This document shows positions 7,853-15,512 of a DNA stretch of 17,118 nt, in pieces. Position 1 is the first letter of the stretch. Each line of letters begins with the position of its first letter. This DNA is from an uncultured Bacilli bacterium (GTDB lineage: Bacteria > Bacillota_I > Bacilli_A > RF39 > UBA660), in NCBI GenBank assembly GCA_934167785.1, contig CAKPLX010000022.1:1-17118 (forward strand), written 5' to 3'. Under the pieces are notes generated by a model. The model searched no databases. It had not been told where the DNA came from and worked only from the letters and a program-made list of their open reading frames with translations. A program made the translations under genes and the position numbers.

Positions 7853-7861
7853 AATAAATTT

Positions 7862-7870
7862 TGATATAAT
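7862..7870 (+). promoter_or_regulatory. Extended -10 promoter of the tad operon
   Basis: TGATATAAT matches the extended -10 element (TG, one base, TATAAT). No good -35 is seen, which is usual for this class. The start of transcription would be near 7877, about 20 bases before the chosen ATG. Confidence 0.6.
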
Positions 7871-7895
7871 ATTATTAATAATAGGGATGAGTGTG

Positions 7896-8240
7896 ATGGG
7901 TATGAATCGTAAGGGACAAGCTTTAATTGAATTTGTACTGATTTTGCCAGTATTTCTTCTGATTTTATTTGTTGTTGTAGATTTTGGAAATCTTTTGTAT
8001 TCTAAAAATCAATTAGAAAATCAAAGTACAGATATTATTTTGTCGTTAAAAAAGGGGGAAAGTATAGATGTAGTGAAAAGTGATTATCCTAAAATTGATA
8101 TTGTAAAAAGTCAGTATAAAGAAGGTACTTGTAAAGTTGACTTAAAGAAAAATTTAACGTTAATTAATCCATTACTTCATCGAATATTAGGAAATCCTTG
8201 CACTATAGAAGTAGAAAGGATTGTTCCTTGTGATGAATAA
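7896..8240 (+). CDS. TadE-like pseudopilin
   Basis: A 114-residue protein with a prepilin-like N-terminus. A short basic leader MGMNRKG is followed by QALIEFVLILPVFLLILFVV, so cleavage after G7 would leave Q as +1 and E12 as the conserved Glu+5. The hydrophobic helix covers about 9-29. The remaining 85 residues are the outer domain, with two Cys (C79, C102) that could form a disulfide. TadE-type proteins are minor pilins processed by a TadV-type peptidase. Three in-frame ATGs (7887, 7896, 7902) are possible; 7896 lies best after AGGG (spacing 9). It is the first gene of the tad operon, and its last codons overlap the next gene. Confidence 0.82.
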   Translation: MGMNRKGQALIEFVLILPVFLLILFVVVDFGNLLYSKNQLENQSTDIILSLKKGESIDVVKSDYPKIDIVKSQYKEGTCKVDLKKNLTLINPLLHRILGNPCTIEVERIVPCDE

Positions 8241-8607
8241 TAGAGGTCAAAGTTTAGTTTTATTTATTTTAATTATTCCTATATTAATTGGGATTATTGC
8301 TTTGGTTTTTGATTGTGGAAGAATGTTGGTGTGTAAAAATAATCAAGAAAATATTGCTATTTTAGCATTGGAATATGGACTTCATGACGATGAGGTGGAT
8401 GAAATTTCTTTAAAAAAAATTCTAGCATTTAATTTTGAGAATGGAAAATATAGGATTAATAAGGAAAATGATAAGGTTAATGTAGCTCTTCAAAGTGAAG
8501 TTGATGGATTATTTAGTTCTTTATTTGGTTTTCTTAAATTTAAGGTGGTAACAGAATATCAGGGAGCAATTCATGATGGAGAAAAAATATATAATAAAAT
8601 AAGATAA
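8233..8607 (+). CDS. TadE/TadG-like pilin protein lacking Glu+5
   Basis: A 124-residue protein that begins MNNRGQSLVLFILIIPIL, the start typical of TadE/TadG-like proteins. The membrane helix spans about 7-27 and is followed by FDCGR, common in the family. If cut after G5, position +5 is Leu10 instead of Glu, so it may be uncut, or incorporated differently from its neighbour. The outer part has no recognisable domain and is much shorter than a von Willebrand-containing TadG. The start ATG at 8233 overlaps the end of the previous gene by 8 bases, with AAAGGA about 12 bases upstream. It probably works as a minor or tip pilin. Confidence 0.75.
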   Translation: MNNRGQSLVLFILIIPILIGIIALVFDCGRMLVCKNNQENIAILALEYGLHDDEVDEISLKKILAFNFENGKYRINKENDKVNVALQSEVDGLFSSLFGFLKFKVVTEYQGAIHDGEKIYNKIR

Positions 8608-8618
8608 TGGGTGATAAT

Positions 8619-9407
8619 ATGGCTAGTGGTAAAGGTAAAATTATTAGTGTTTCGTCAGTAAAAGGTGGAGTTGGAAAAACGACTATGGCAATTAATTTAG
8701 CAGGTATTTACTATATGATGAAAAAGCGTGTTTTAATTATTGATGCTGACTTTTATTGTGGTGGAGTATCTACCTGGTTAGATATTCGTAATCAAAAGGA
8801 TATTTATATGATGATTGATAGTATTTCTAATAACCGTTACAGTAGTATTAAGGATTATGTAAGTAATTATAATAGTGGTATTGATGTACTTGCCAGTCCA
8901 AAGGATCCTAGGGTGGCTTTAAAAATTGAAGCCAAGTATATTCCTATGATTTTTGAGTTTGCAAGACGAGAATATGATGTTATTTTGGTTGATATGAATC
9001 ATTTGATGAATGAAGTAAATTTGATGATTATGGATAATGTAGATATGAGTTTATTGATGGTTACTAATGATTTAATTGATTTGAAAAATATGAGAAATTT
9101 GATTCAAATATTTAAGAGTACTGATAAAGAAAATTATTTGGTTGTTCTTAATTGTTCTAGGGATACAGGAAGGGATTATTTATCTTTATTTGATATTCGT
9201 AATATTTTAAAGTGTAATATTGATTATACTATTGGAAGTAGTTTTTATATTAAAAATATAGATAAATATGTTTTGGATGGTGATATTTTAACTTTGAATA
9301 GGAGTGTTAATCGTTTTCATGGTGGTGATATTTTAAAATTAAAAAAAATAGCTTTACGATTGTTAGAAAGTGGTGAGGTAGATAGTGAGCAAGAAGAGTC
9401 TAATTGA
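8619..9407 (+). CDS. tadZ: TadZ/CpaE-like MinD-family ATPase
   Basis: A 262-residue ParA/MinD-type ATPase. The deviant Walker A KGGVGKTT is at residues 15-22, with the signature lysine at K15. IDAD follows at 41-44, and the Walker B-like strand YDVILVDMN lies near residue 123. In Tad systems TadZ/CpaE sits at the pole and places the secretion machine. Most TadZ proteins carry an N-terminal receiver-like domain; this one starts straight with the ATPase domain, so it is a short form. The ATG at 8619 is preferred over 8607 because GGTGA ends 4 bases before it, as in other genes here. It overlaps the start of tadA by 23 bases. A general chromosome-partition ParA is unlikely in this context. Confidence 0.85.
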   Translation: MASGKGKIISVSSVKGGVGKTTMAINLAGIYYMMKKRVLIIDADFYCGGVSTWLDIRNQKDIYMMIDSISNNRYSSIKDYVSNYNSGIDVLASPKDPRVALKIEAKYIPMIFEFARREYDVILVDMNHLMNEVNLMIMDNVDMSLLMVTNDLIDLKNMRNLIQIFKSTDKENYLVVLNCSRDTGRDYLSLFDIRNILKCNIDYTIGSSFYIKNIDKYVLDGDILTLNRSVNRFHGGDILKLKKIALRLLESGEVDSEQEESN

Positions 9408-10737
9408 TGCTTTTGAAGTGAAACCTGCTCCTTTAAAAGTGGAAGATATTAATGATTATGAGATTTTTTCGGATAAAAATTTGTTAGATAAATTAAGAAC
9501 AAGTATTATTCAAAATTTAATTGATGAAAATATTCCGGATGATAAGTTATTGGAACAATATATTAATGATGAGATTGATCGGGCAATTAGTACTTATAAT
9601 TTAGATTACTTACAGAGAAATTATATATTTAATTTAATTCAAAATGAAATTAATGGTTATGGTCCAATTACCGAATTATTAAATGATGATAGTATTACTG
9701 AAATCATGGTAAATGGTCCAGATCAAATTTATGTTGAAGTGGATGGAAAGGTTGTTCCTGAGGAGAGTGTTTCTTTTATTAATGAAAAACATATTATTAG
9801 AACTATTCAAAGAATTGTGCAACCATTGGGCCGAACGATTGATGCTGCTAATCCAATGGTTGATGCTAGACTTAGAGATGGAAGTAGATTGAATGCAATT
9901 ATTCCTCCTTTGTCTTTAAAGGGTCCTGTTCTTACGATTAGGAAGTTTGCGAAAGATTTGGAAAGTATAGATGATTTATTAGTAAAGGGTGCATTAACTA
10001 ATGATATGGCTATTTTTTTGGAGTGTTGTGTTAAAGCAAAGTTAAATATTTTAATTAGTGGAGGAACAGGAACAGGGAAGACAACTTTACTTAATATTTT
10101 GAGTGGTTTTATTGGTAGTGATGAGAGAATTATTACAATTGAGGATGCAGCAGAGCTTCGATTGAAACAAAAGCATGTTATTTCTTTGGAAACTAGGAGT
10201 ATGAATTATGAAGGAGAAGGGGAAGTTACAATTCGAGATTTAGTGAGAAACTCTCTTCGAATGCGTCCGGATCGAATAATTGTTGGTGAGGTTCGAGGAA
10301 AAGAGGCTTTTGATATGATGCAAGCAATGAATACTGGGCATGAGGGTTCTATTACAACGCTTCATGCGAATGGTTCTGTTGATGCTTTGAATCGTCTTGA
10401 GACTATGATTTTGATGAATGAGATGTCTATTCCTGTTAGTGCTGTGCGTGGATATATAGAAAATGCTATTGATATTATTATTCAAATTGATCGTTTGGGG
10501 GATGGAAGAAGAAAGATTACAGGAATTAGTGAAGTAGATGGATTAAAAGATGGGGTTATTGTAATTCGTGAGATATTTGGTTATCGTCAAAATGGTTTAG
10601 CTAATGATGGTGCTGTTTTGGGAGATTTTGTAAAAACTAGAGGTATTCCTAAGGTTTACGACAAGATTAAAAGAAAGGGCTTAAATGAAGTAGATGATCT
10701 TTTTAAAAAAAGAAGAGGGAGTCTTGAAGATTTGTAA
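9385..10737 (+). CDS. tadA: TadA/CpaF secretion ATPase
   Basis: A 450-residue hexameric ATPase of the type II/IV secretion family, subfamily CpaF. A helical N-terminal part is followed by [21 protein letters not shown] (91-111), the usual CpaF entry. Walker A GGTGTGKT is at 226-233. The Asp-box region [13 protein letters not shown] covers 246-258, Walker [10 protein letters not shown] 294-302, and the His box [12 protein letters not shown] 317-328. All catalytic motifs are intact. It acts on the cytosolic side and powers pilin assembly through TadB/TadC. The GTG start at 9385 lies inside tadZ, 5 bases after GAGGT. The gap to tadB is 46 bases. Confidence 0.95.
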   Translation: MSKKSLIDAFEVKPAPLKVEDINDYEIFSDKNLLDKLRTSIIQNLIDENIPDDKLLEQYINDEIDRAISTYNLDYLQRNYIFNLIQNEINGYGPITELLNDDSITEIMVNGPDQIYVEVDGKVVPEESVSFINEKHIIRTIQRIVQPLGRTIDAANPMVDARLRDGSRLNAIIPPLSLKGPVLTIRKFAKDLESIDDLLVKGALTNDMAIFLECCVKAKLNILISGGTGTGKTTLLNILSGFIGSDERIITIEDAAELRLKQKHVISLETRSMNYEGEGEVTIRDLVRNSLRMRPDRIIVGEVRGKEAFDMMQAMNTGHEGSITTLHANGSVDALNRLETMILMNEMSIPVSAVRGYIENAIDIIIQIDRLGDGRRKITGISEVDGLKDGVIVIREIFGYRQNGLANDGAVLGDFVKTRGIPKVYDKIKRKGLNEVDDLFKKRRGSLEDL

Positions 10738-10783
10738 ATAAAAAATAATACTGATAAAGAACTTAGAGATGAGGTGATACTTT

Positions 10784-11761
10784 TTGGATTCGATTTTAGT
10801 TACAAGAATTGTTTTAGGAATAGTTTTGGTTTTGGGATTTCTTTTTATTGTTCGAATAATAAGAGGAATAAAAATGGAAAAAAGAGTAGGAATTTATACA
10901 CTTTCTATTACAAATGAGGGAAGTTCTAGTTTATTTGATCAAATTCATGCTAAATATTGTCAAATTCTTTCTAAATTTTCAAAAAATCCTTATTTATTAA
11001 AGTATGCTAATAGTTATAATAAAAAGCAAGTTGTAGAATCTGGTGTTGCTAGTGTTTATTTTATTTTAAATAAATTATTTATTGCTTTTTTGATGGTTGT
11101 TTTAGTTACTGTTTCTTTTGCTATACAAGGGAAAAGGATTGGTATTATCTTATTTTTATTTAGTTTTATTATAGGATATTATTTGTATGATATTTATCTT
11201 ATTTTTATCCGAAAAAATTTTAAACGTAGGGTTAAGAATGATATGCTTAGGGCAGTTATTGTGATGAATAATGCTTTTAAGGCTGGAAAGAGTACTTTAC
11301 AGGCGGTAGAGGTTGCTTCTCATGATTTACCTAAACCGATTTCTTTGGAGTTTAAAAAAATTTATCAAGATATGACTTATGGGATTAGTGTTGATGTTGC
11401 TTTTTCTAGATTTGCTTCTAGAGTTGGTTTGGATGAGGCAAATTATATTGCTACTAGTTTGACAATTTTGAATAAAACGGGGGGAAATATTGTTGCTGTA
11501 TTTTCTAGTATTGAAAGAACTTTGTTTGATAAAAAGAAGTTAGAGAGTGATTTGAAGAATTCTACAGCAGCGTCTAACTTAGTAGTAAAAGTTTTGATGG
11601 GGATACCTATTTTATTTGTACTGGTGATTTATGTGATTAGTCCTAATTATTTTGCTCCATTGTTTAAATCTAGTTTAGGATATTTAGTGCTTTTCATTAT
11701 TTCTTTAATGTTTTTGATTTATATTTATTTGCTCAATAAAATTATGAAAGTAAAGGTGTAG
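10784..11761 (+). CDS. tadB: TadB-like inner-membrane platform protein
   Basis: A 325-residue membrane protein with a T2SSF domain. Helices are visible at about 6-24, 95-115, 119-142, 270-290 and 299-317. The conserved cytosolic stretch lies between (about 154-260: MLRAVIVMNNAFKAGKSTLQAVE, then a TGGN motif at 232-235). With TadC it forms the platform on which TadA acts. The start is TTG at 10784, 6 bases after GAGGTGA. The next ATG (around 10874) would lose the first helix, so TTG is preferred. It is 3 bases from tadC. Confidence 0.88.
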   Translation: MDSILVTRIVLGIVLVLGFLFIVRIIRGIKMEKRVGIYTLSITNEGSSSLFDQIHAKYCQILSKFSKNPYLLKYANSYNKKQVVESGVASVYFILNKLFIAFLMVVLVTVSFAIQGKRIGIILFLFSFIIGYYLYDIYLIFIRKNFKRRVKNDMLRAVIVMNNAFKAGKSTLQAVEVASHDLPKPISLEFKKIYQDMTYGISVDVAFSRFASRVGLDEANYIATSLTILNKTGGNIVAVFSSIERTLFDKKKLESDLKNSTAASNLVVKVLMGIPILFVLVIYVISPNYFAPLFKSSLGYLVLFIISLMFLIYIYLLNKIMKVKV

Positions 11762-11764
11762 GAG

Positions 11765-12472
11765 ATGAGAGGAGAAGAACATTATTTTTCTAAAAAGTTA
11801 TATCGTGAAAAAACAATAATGGAGTTAGATAAAAAAATTAAATTATTGGGGATTTCAGCAAAATTGGATGTTTATTCTTTTTTGAATTTGCGCTTTTTTG
11901 GTATGATTCTCCTTTTTCTTACTTTTTTAGTGATGAGTAAGATTGGTTTTATTATTGCTCCGTTGATTAGTTTTCTTTATTACAAAGGAATTACTTATTT
12001 TCTATTAGATAAAAAAATTAAAGAGAGGCAAATTTCTTTGGAAACGGAGGCGCTTAGTTTTTTTGAGATTTTGACTTTATCTTTAGAAACAGGAAGAAAT
12101 TTGAGTGAAGCTTTAAAGGTGACAGTGTCTTCTTCATCTGGGGAGTTAGTAGCTGAGTTTCAGGAAGTTTTACGAGAGGTAGAGTATGGAAAGAGTTTAA
12201 CAGAAGCACTTGAGGATATGCAAGCATCTATTCCTAGTGATACAATTAATAATATTATTTTATCTTTAACACAGGCAAATTTATATGGAAGTAGTATTAT
12301 TCATAGTTTGTATAATCAACTTGATTATTTGAGGGAAAAAAGGAAATTAGAAGTAAAAGCTCTTATTAGTAAGGTTCCTATTAAGATTAGTATTATTTCA
12401 GTATTTTTCTTTGTTCCTTTAGTTCTTATTATTATTTTAGCACCTGTTATTTTAGAATATATTTCGGGATAA
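11765..12472 (+). CDS. tadC: TadC-like inner-membrane platform protein
   Basis: A 235-residue membrane protein with a second T2SSF domain. Two helices lie near 43-76, a cytosolic domain at about 95-200 (LSLETGRNLSEALKV, then EVEYGKSLTEALEDM), and a last helix at about 207-230. The pattern of a hydrophobic pair, about 120 cytosolic residues and a final helix fits TadC. AAGGTG, formed by the last codons of tadB, lies 6 bases before the ATG. It is the last gene of the operon. No prepilin peptidase or Flp-type pilin gene follows. Confidence 0.87.
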   Translation: MRGEEHYFSKKLYREKTIMELDKKIKLLGISAKLDVYSFLNLRFFGMILLFLTFLVMSKIGFIIAPLISFLYYKGITYFLLDKKIKERQISLETEALSFFEILTLSLETGRNLSEALKVTVSSSSGELVAEFQEVLREVEYGKSLTEALEDMQASIPSDTINNIILSLTQANLYGSSIIHSLYNQLDYLREKRKLEVKALISKVPIKISIISVFFFVPLVLIIILAPVILEYISG

Positions 12473-12493
12473 ATGTTAGTATTTTTGTAATAA

Positions 12494-12507
12494 CTATTTT
12501 AAAATAG
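12494..12507. other. 14-base perfect palindrome between tadC and yebC
   Basis: CTATTTTAAAATAG is an exact palindrome placed 2 bases before the -35 of the yebC promoter. There is no T-run after it, so it does not look like a terminator. It could be a binding site for a dimeric regulator. Confidence 0.35.
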
Positions 12508-12509
12508 AG

Positions 12510-12538
12510 TTGACTTATTGAATTTTCATTATTAAAAT
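12510..12538 (+). promoter_or_regulatory. Sigma-A promoter of yebC
   Basis: TTGACT (12510-12515), a 17-base spacer and TAAAAT (12533-12538). The expected start near 12545 gives a leader of about 23 bases that contains AGAGGTGA. Confidence 0.75.
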
Positions 12539-12567
12539 ATTAATAGATAAAAAAAGAGGTGAAAAAA

Positions 12568-13287
12568 ATGTCAGGACATAGTAAATGGTCTACAATTAAG
12601 AGAAAAAAGGGAGCAATTGATGCTGAACGTGGTAAAGTATTTGCTAAGTTGGCTAAAGAGATTTATGTTGCTGCAAAATCTGGTGATAGTGATCCTGCTA
12701 ATAATGCAGCACTTAGAATGGTTATAGAAAAAGCAAAAGCTGAAAATATGCCCAAATCAAATATTCAAAATGCAATAGATAAAGCTGCTCAAAAAGGGAA
12801 CGGAGAAAATTATGAGAGTGTTCGTTATGAGGGGTATGGTCCTAATGGAATGGCAATTATGATTGATTGTTTGACGGATAATCGTAATCGGACGGCATCT
12901 TTTGTTCGTAGTACTTTAACAAAACGTGGTGGAAATTTAGGAACAGATGGTTCTGTTAGTTATTTATTTAAAAGAAAAGGAATGTTAATTCTTAGTTCTG
13001 AGTATGAAGAAGATAAGTTAATGGAAGATGTTTTAGAGTTAGAAATTGAAGATTTTGTTTCAAATGAAGATGGTTATGAGATTACAACTGAACCAAATCA
13101 ATTTCTTTTGGTTAAAGAGGGATTAGAAAAAATGGGATATACTAATTTTAATATGTCAGAAATAACTTATATTCCTGATAATTATGTTTCTATGGATGAA
13201 GAGGCAACTGAAAAAGCTCTTGCGTTAATTGAGTCTTTGGAGGATATTGATGATGTGCAAGAGGTTTATCATAATTTAGAAGTATAA
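12568..13287 (+). CDS. yebC: YebC/PmpR family protein
   Basis: A 239-residue member of the YebC/TACO1 family at standard length. The hallmark start MSGHSKWSTIKRKKGAID is present, followed by AKLAKEI and the mid-protein YEGYGPNGMAIMIDCLTDNRNR. The family was long annotated as transcriptional regulators. More recent work links it to translation, helping ribosomes through proline-rich stretches. It is cytosolic. The ATG at 12568 is chosen over the upstream GTG because the family begins at MSGHSKW and GGTGA sits just before it. It has its own promoter and a strong terminator. Confidence 0.97.
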   Translation: MSGHSKWSTIKRKKGAIDAERGKVFAKLAKEIYVAAKSGDSDPANNAALRMVIEKAKAENMPKSNIQNAIDKAAQKGNGENYESVRYEGYGPNGMAIMIDCLTDNRNRTASFVRSTLTKRGGNLGTDGSVSYLFKRKGMLILSSEYEEDKLMEDVLELEIEDFVSNEDGYEITTEPNQFLLVKEGLEKMGYTNFNMSEITYIPDNYVSMDEEATEKALALIESLEDIDDVQEVYHNLEV

Positions 13288-13288
13288 T

Positions 13289-13321
13289 AAAATTACGTGG
13301 TTAGTGGCCGCGTAATTTTTT
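13289..13321. terminator. Bidirectional terminator shared by convergent genes
   Basis: A 12-bp stem AAAATTACGTGG (13289-13300) with CCGCGTAATTTT (13308-13319), one T-G pair, and a 7-base loop. A-rich sequence lies on one side and T on the other, so it can work in both directions. The stop codon of the minus-strand gene (13301-13303) lies in the loop. Confidence 0.88.
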
Positions 13322-13519
13322 AAATTTTTCTTCAATTATCTTTTTTCTTTCTTCTTCTGTTTTTGTATCTATTGTATAAATGGTGTTTTCTTCTTTAAGT
13401 ATTATTCCTTCATGAATATTTTGAGGAAGTTTGAAAATACTGATTTCTTTTTTTTCTCCAGTTATGATATTTTCTAAAATAGCAATTTTATTTTCGATTC
13501 TGTCTAGTGCATATTTCAT
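13301..13519 (-). CDS. DUF3006 family protein
   Basis: A 72-residue protein beginning MKYALDRIENKIAILE, which is the DUF3006 pattern: a small beta-rich N-terminal half (D-R-x-E, then EGIILKE) and a charged C-terminal helix EEERKKIIEEKFKKLRG. DUF3006 proteins are commonly encoded directly after ComEC-like metallo-beta-lactamase genes, as here, with 3 bases between the genes. The function is unknown; a partner of the hydrolase is likely. The ribosome site GGAGG is formed by the last glycine codons of the upstream gene. Its last codons lie within the terminator stem. Confidence 0.82.
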   Translation of the reverse strand: MKYALDRIENKIAILENIITGEKKEISIFKLPQNIHEGIILKEENTIYTIDTKTEEERKKIIEEKFKKLRGH

Positions 13520-13522
13520 ATT

Positions 13523-14434
13523 TTATCCTCCATTTGTATTTGTTTGGTGACTTGTAATTTTTATGTTTTTGCCATTACTTTCTAGGAAAATACTTCCTTC
13601 TTGGTCAGTTCTGTGAATTTCAATATTATTTTGCTCTAATTTTTTGATTGTTTGTTGATTAGGATGATTGTAGGAATTATTTTTACCAACGGAGATAATG
13701 GCATATTTAGGGTTTACTTTGTTTAAAAAATCTGTAGTGGTACTATATTTTGAACCATGATGTCCTACTTTTAGTACGGTTGCTTGAATATTTTTGTTTA
13801 AGATTTTCTTTTCAACATCACTAGTGGCATCTCCTGTAAAGAGGTAAGATGTATTTTTGAATGATGCTTTTAAAACGATAGAGGTATTATTTAAATTTTT
13901 TTGATCATTTCCAGTGTAGATTACTTGAAAAAGTGTGTGCCCTAGTGTAAAAGTTTGACTTATTTTAGGAATATTAAATATCATATTCTTTTTTTCAATA
14001 GCATCTAATACATCTAAAAAAGTTTTGGTTGTTGTTGTTACATCTGGCATATAAATTTTTTCAATGTCAAAATTATTGATGATGTCATCCATACCACCAA
14101 TGTGATCCTCGTGAGGATGAGTTGCGATTAAGTAGTCAAATTTAGTGATGTTTTGCTCCTTAAAATACTGAACAAGTAGTGGACCATCTTCATTGTTTCC
14201 GGCATCAATTAGCATATTATGTCCTTCATTTTGAATTAAAATTGAGTCTGCCTGTCCGACATCTAAGTAAGTAATGTTTAGATTACTGCTTATTTCTTTT
14301 GCTGTTGTTTCATTTGCTGGGAGTCCAAAACTTTTATCAATATCCTTTTCATAGATACTGTAGAAAATTGCTAAGATGATGAGGAGAATACTGATTCCTT
14401 TAGGTAGTTTTTGTTTTTTCTTTTTTTTGGTCAT
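13523..14434 (-). CDS. ComEC/Rec2-like metallo-beta-lactamase hydrolase
   Basis: A 303-residue protein with a basic N-terminus, one membrane helix (about 13-28) and an outer metallo-beta-lactamase domain. Metal motifs: LDVGQADS (57-64), LIDAGN (75-80), HPHEDH (106-111), FTGDA (199-203), GHHGS (224-228) and NHP (256-258). The layout is that of the C-terminal domain of the competence protein ComEC, found here without the channel. Stand-alone forms are common in Firmicutes and are presumed to be secreted or surface nucleases or phosphodiesterases. The AAAGGAGTGA site before the ATG is strong. It is cotranscribed with DUF3006. Confidence 0.88.
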   Translation of the reverse strand: MTKKKKKQKLPKGISILLIILAIFYSIYEKDIDKSFGLPANETTAKEISSNLNITYLDVGQADSILIQNEGHNMLIDAGNNEDGPLLVQYFKEQNITKFDYLIATHPHEDHIGGMDDIINNFDIEKIYMPDVTTTTKTFLDVLDAIEKKNMIFNIPKISQTFTLGHTLFQVIYTGNDQKNLNNTSIVLKASFKNTSYLFTGDATSDVEKKILNKNIQATVLKVGHHGSKYSTTTDFLNKVNPKYAIISVGKNNSYNHPNQQTIKKLEQNNIEIHRTDQEGSIFLESNGKNIKITSHQTNTNGG

Positions 14435-14466
14435 GCTTTTGTCACTCCTTTGGTATTTTTAATAAT

Positions 14467-14475
14467 ATTATAACA
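14467..14475 (-). promoter_or_regulatory. Extended -10 promoter for the hydrolase operon
   Basis: Read on the minus strand, TGTTATAAT is an extended -10 element, about 33 bases before the ATG at 14434. A clear -35 is not seen. Confidence 0.55.
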
Positions 14476-14564
14476 GATTTTTACTTTTTTGATTAAAATT
14501 TTACTTTGAAGAAATTATTTGTGTTATTGATGTTATTGTGTTAAGATATAGATGTGGTGGTTTT

Positions 14565-15299
14565 ATGGAGGATAATAATTTAATTCATCAATTTGTTTGT
14601 AGAATGAAAAGTAAATTTGCAAAGAATTCTAAAAAAGATCCTTCCATTGCCGAATATGCATTTAGTTCTGAAGAAATGAAGGAACTTAGTAAGCAAAATA
14701 AGCAGAAAATATTAGATTTAAAGCAAGATAGTTATTTAAATAAAAATCTGAAAAAAGAAAAAACTAAGTCTAGTGTATTAGATACTTTAGATAAGGAAAA
14801 TGGAAAGAAAAAGATAGATACTGTAGAAAATACTTCTTCTTTTAATGAAGAAAATGAAGAAAATTTACAACAACAAAGTACTTCTGATACAAAAAATGGG
14901 AAGAAACAATTTTTGAAGGAAGAAGAAAAATTAGAGGATTTGGTGAAGGAAATTGAGGAAAAGCCAATAAATAGTTTTATACATATTGATTCTGATCATC
15001 AGAAAATGATTATGGAAAATTGGAATCAGATTGAGATTAAAGAGATTGATAAAGATATTATGGATGCAAAGGAAATTATTAATCATAATTATACAATTAC
15101 TTATGCTGATGAGGCGGAAAAGTTTATTCATGATGTTAGGAAAAAGTATGAGATTGTTATTTGCTATTTGATTGGTTTTAATAATGAAAAGAAGGGAATT
15201 TTTGATAAAACTATTTTTTCTTCTAAGATGGATGATGAATGGAAGTTTTTAAATCAATACATTAAGATTTTGGAAAAGATCCGTAATTTTAAAAAGTAA
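14565..15299 (+). CDS. Charged cytosolic protein, unknown function
   Basis: A 244-residue protein with no signal peptide or membrane helix. The N-terminal 1-60 is basic and helical. A low-complexity linker rich in Glu, Asn, Gln and Ser lies at about 65-135 and is probably disordered. The C-terminal 135-244 looks folded (KMIMENWNQIEIKEI, HNYTITYADEAEKFIHDVRKKYEIVICYLIGF) with a helical end. I do not recognise the family. The ATG at 14565 is preferred to the upstream GTG at 14538 because GGTGG precedes it by 4 bases; a TGTTAAGAT extended -10-like element lies at 14537-14545. The gene is divergent from the hydrolase operon. Confidence 0.75.
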   Translation: MEDNNLIHQFVCRMKSKFAKNSKKDPSIAEYAFSSEEMKELSKQNKQKILDLKQDSYLNKNLKKEKTKSSVLDTLDKENGKKKIDTVENTSSFNEENEENLQQQSTSDTKNGKKQFLKEEEKLEDLVKEIEEKPINSFIHIDSDHQKMIMENWNQIEIKEIDKDIMDAKEIINHNYTITYADEAEKFIHDVRKKYEIVICYLIGFNNEKKGIFDKTIFSSKMDDEWKFLNQYIKILEKIRNFKK

Positions 15300-15453
15300 T
15301 ATTTTTTATTTTGTTTATGCTTTATTTTGGTTAGAAAGATTTTCTTTTTCTTGTCTAGTCAAAATTAATTTATACTTACCATAATTTAACATAATTTTTT
15401 GATATTTATTCTATTATCTTTGGTTAGAATGTAATCAAGAAACGAGGTGATAG
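15300..15453. other. Intergenic region before the two-component genes
   Basis: AT-rich. A short hairpin AGAAA-GAT-TTTCT followed by T (from about 15333) may be a weak terminator. TTTGGTTAGAA occurs at 15326-15336 and again at 15419-15429. No confident promoter for the regulator gene is seen. Confidence 0.4.
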
Positions 15454-15492
15454 ATGAATTTAGAGTGGTTATTTAATTTGCAAAAAAGTTAG
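15454..15492 (+). CDS. Possible 12-codon leader ORF upstream of the regulator
   Basis: ATG at 15454 follows GAGGTGAT by the same spacing used by real genes here, and encodes MNLEWLFNLQKS before a TAG. It ends 20 bases before the start of the response regulator. It could be a leader peptide, a translation-coupling ORF, or a chance match. Nothing in the peptide is recognisable. Confidence 0.4.
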   Translation: MNLEWLFNLQKS

Positions 15493-15512
15493 AATTTGGA
15501 TGTGGTGATGAA

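Noticed and set aside
10240..10485. Minus-strand ORF inside tadA
   Set aside because: Antisense to the conserved Walker B and His box region; rich in Asn, Ser and His as expected of a shadow.
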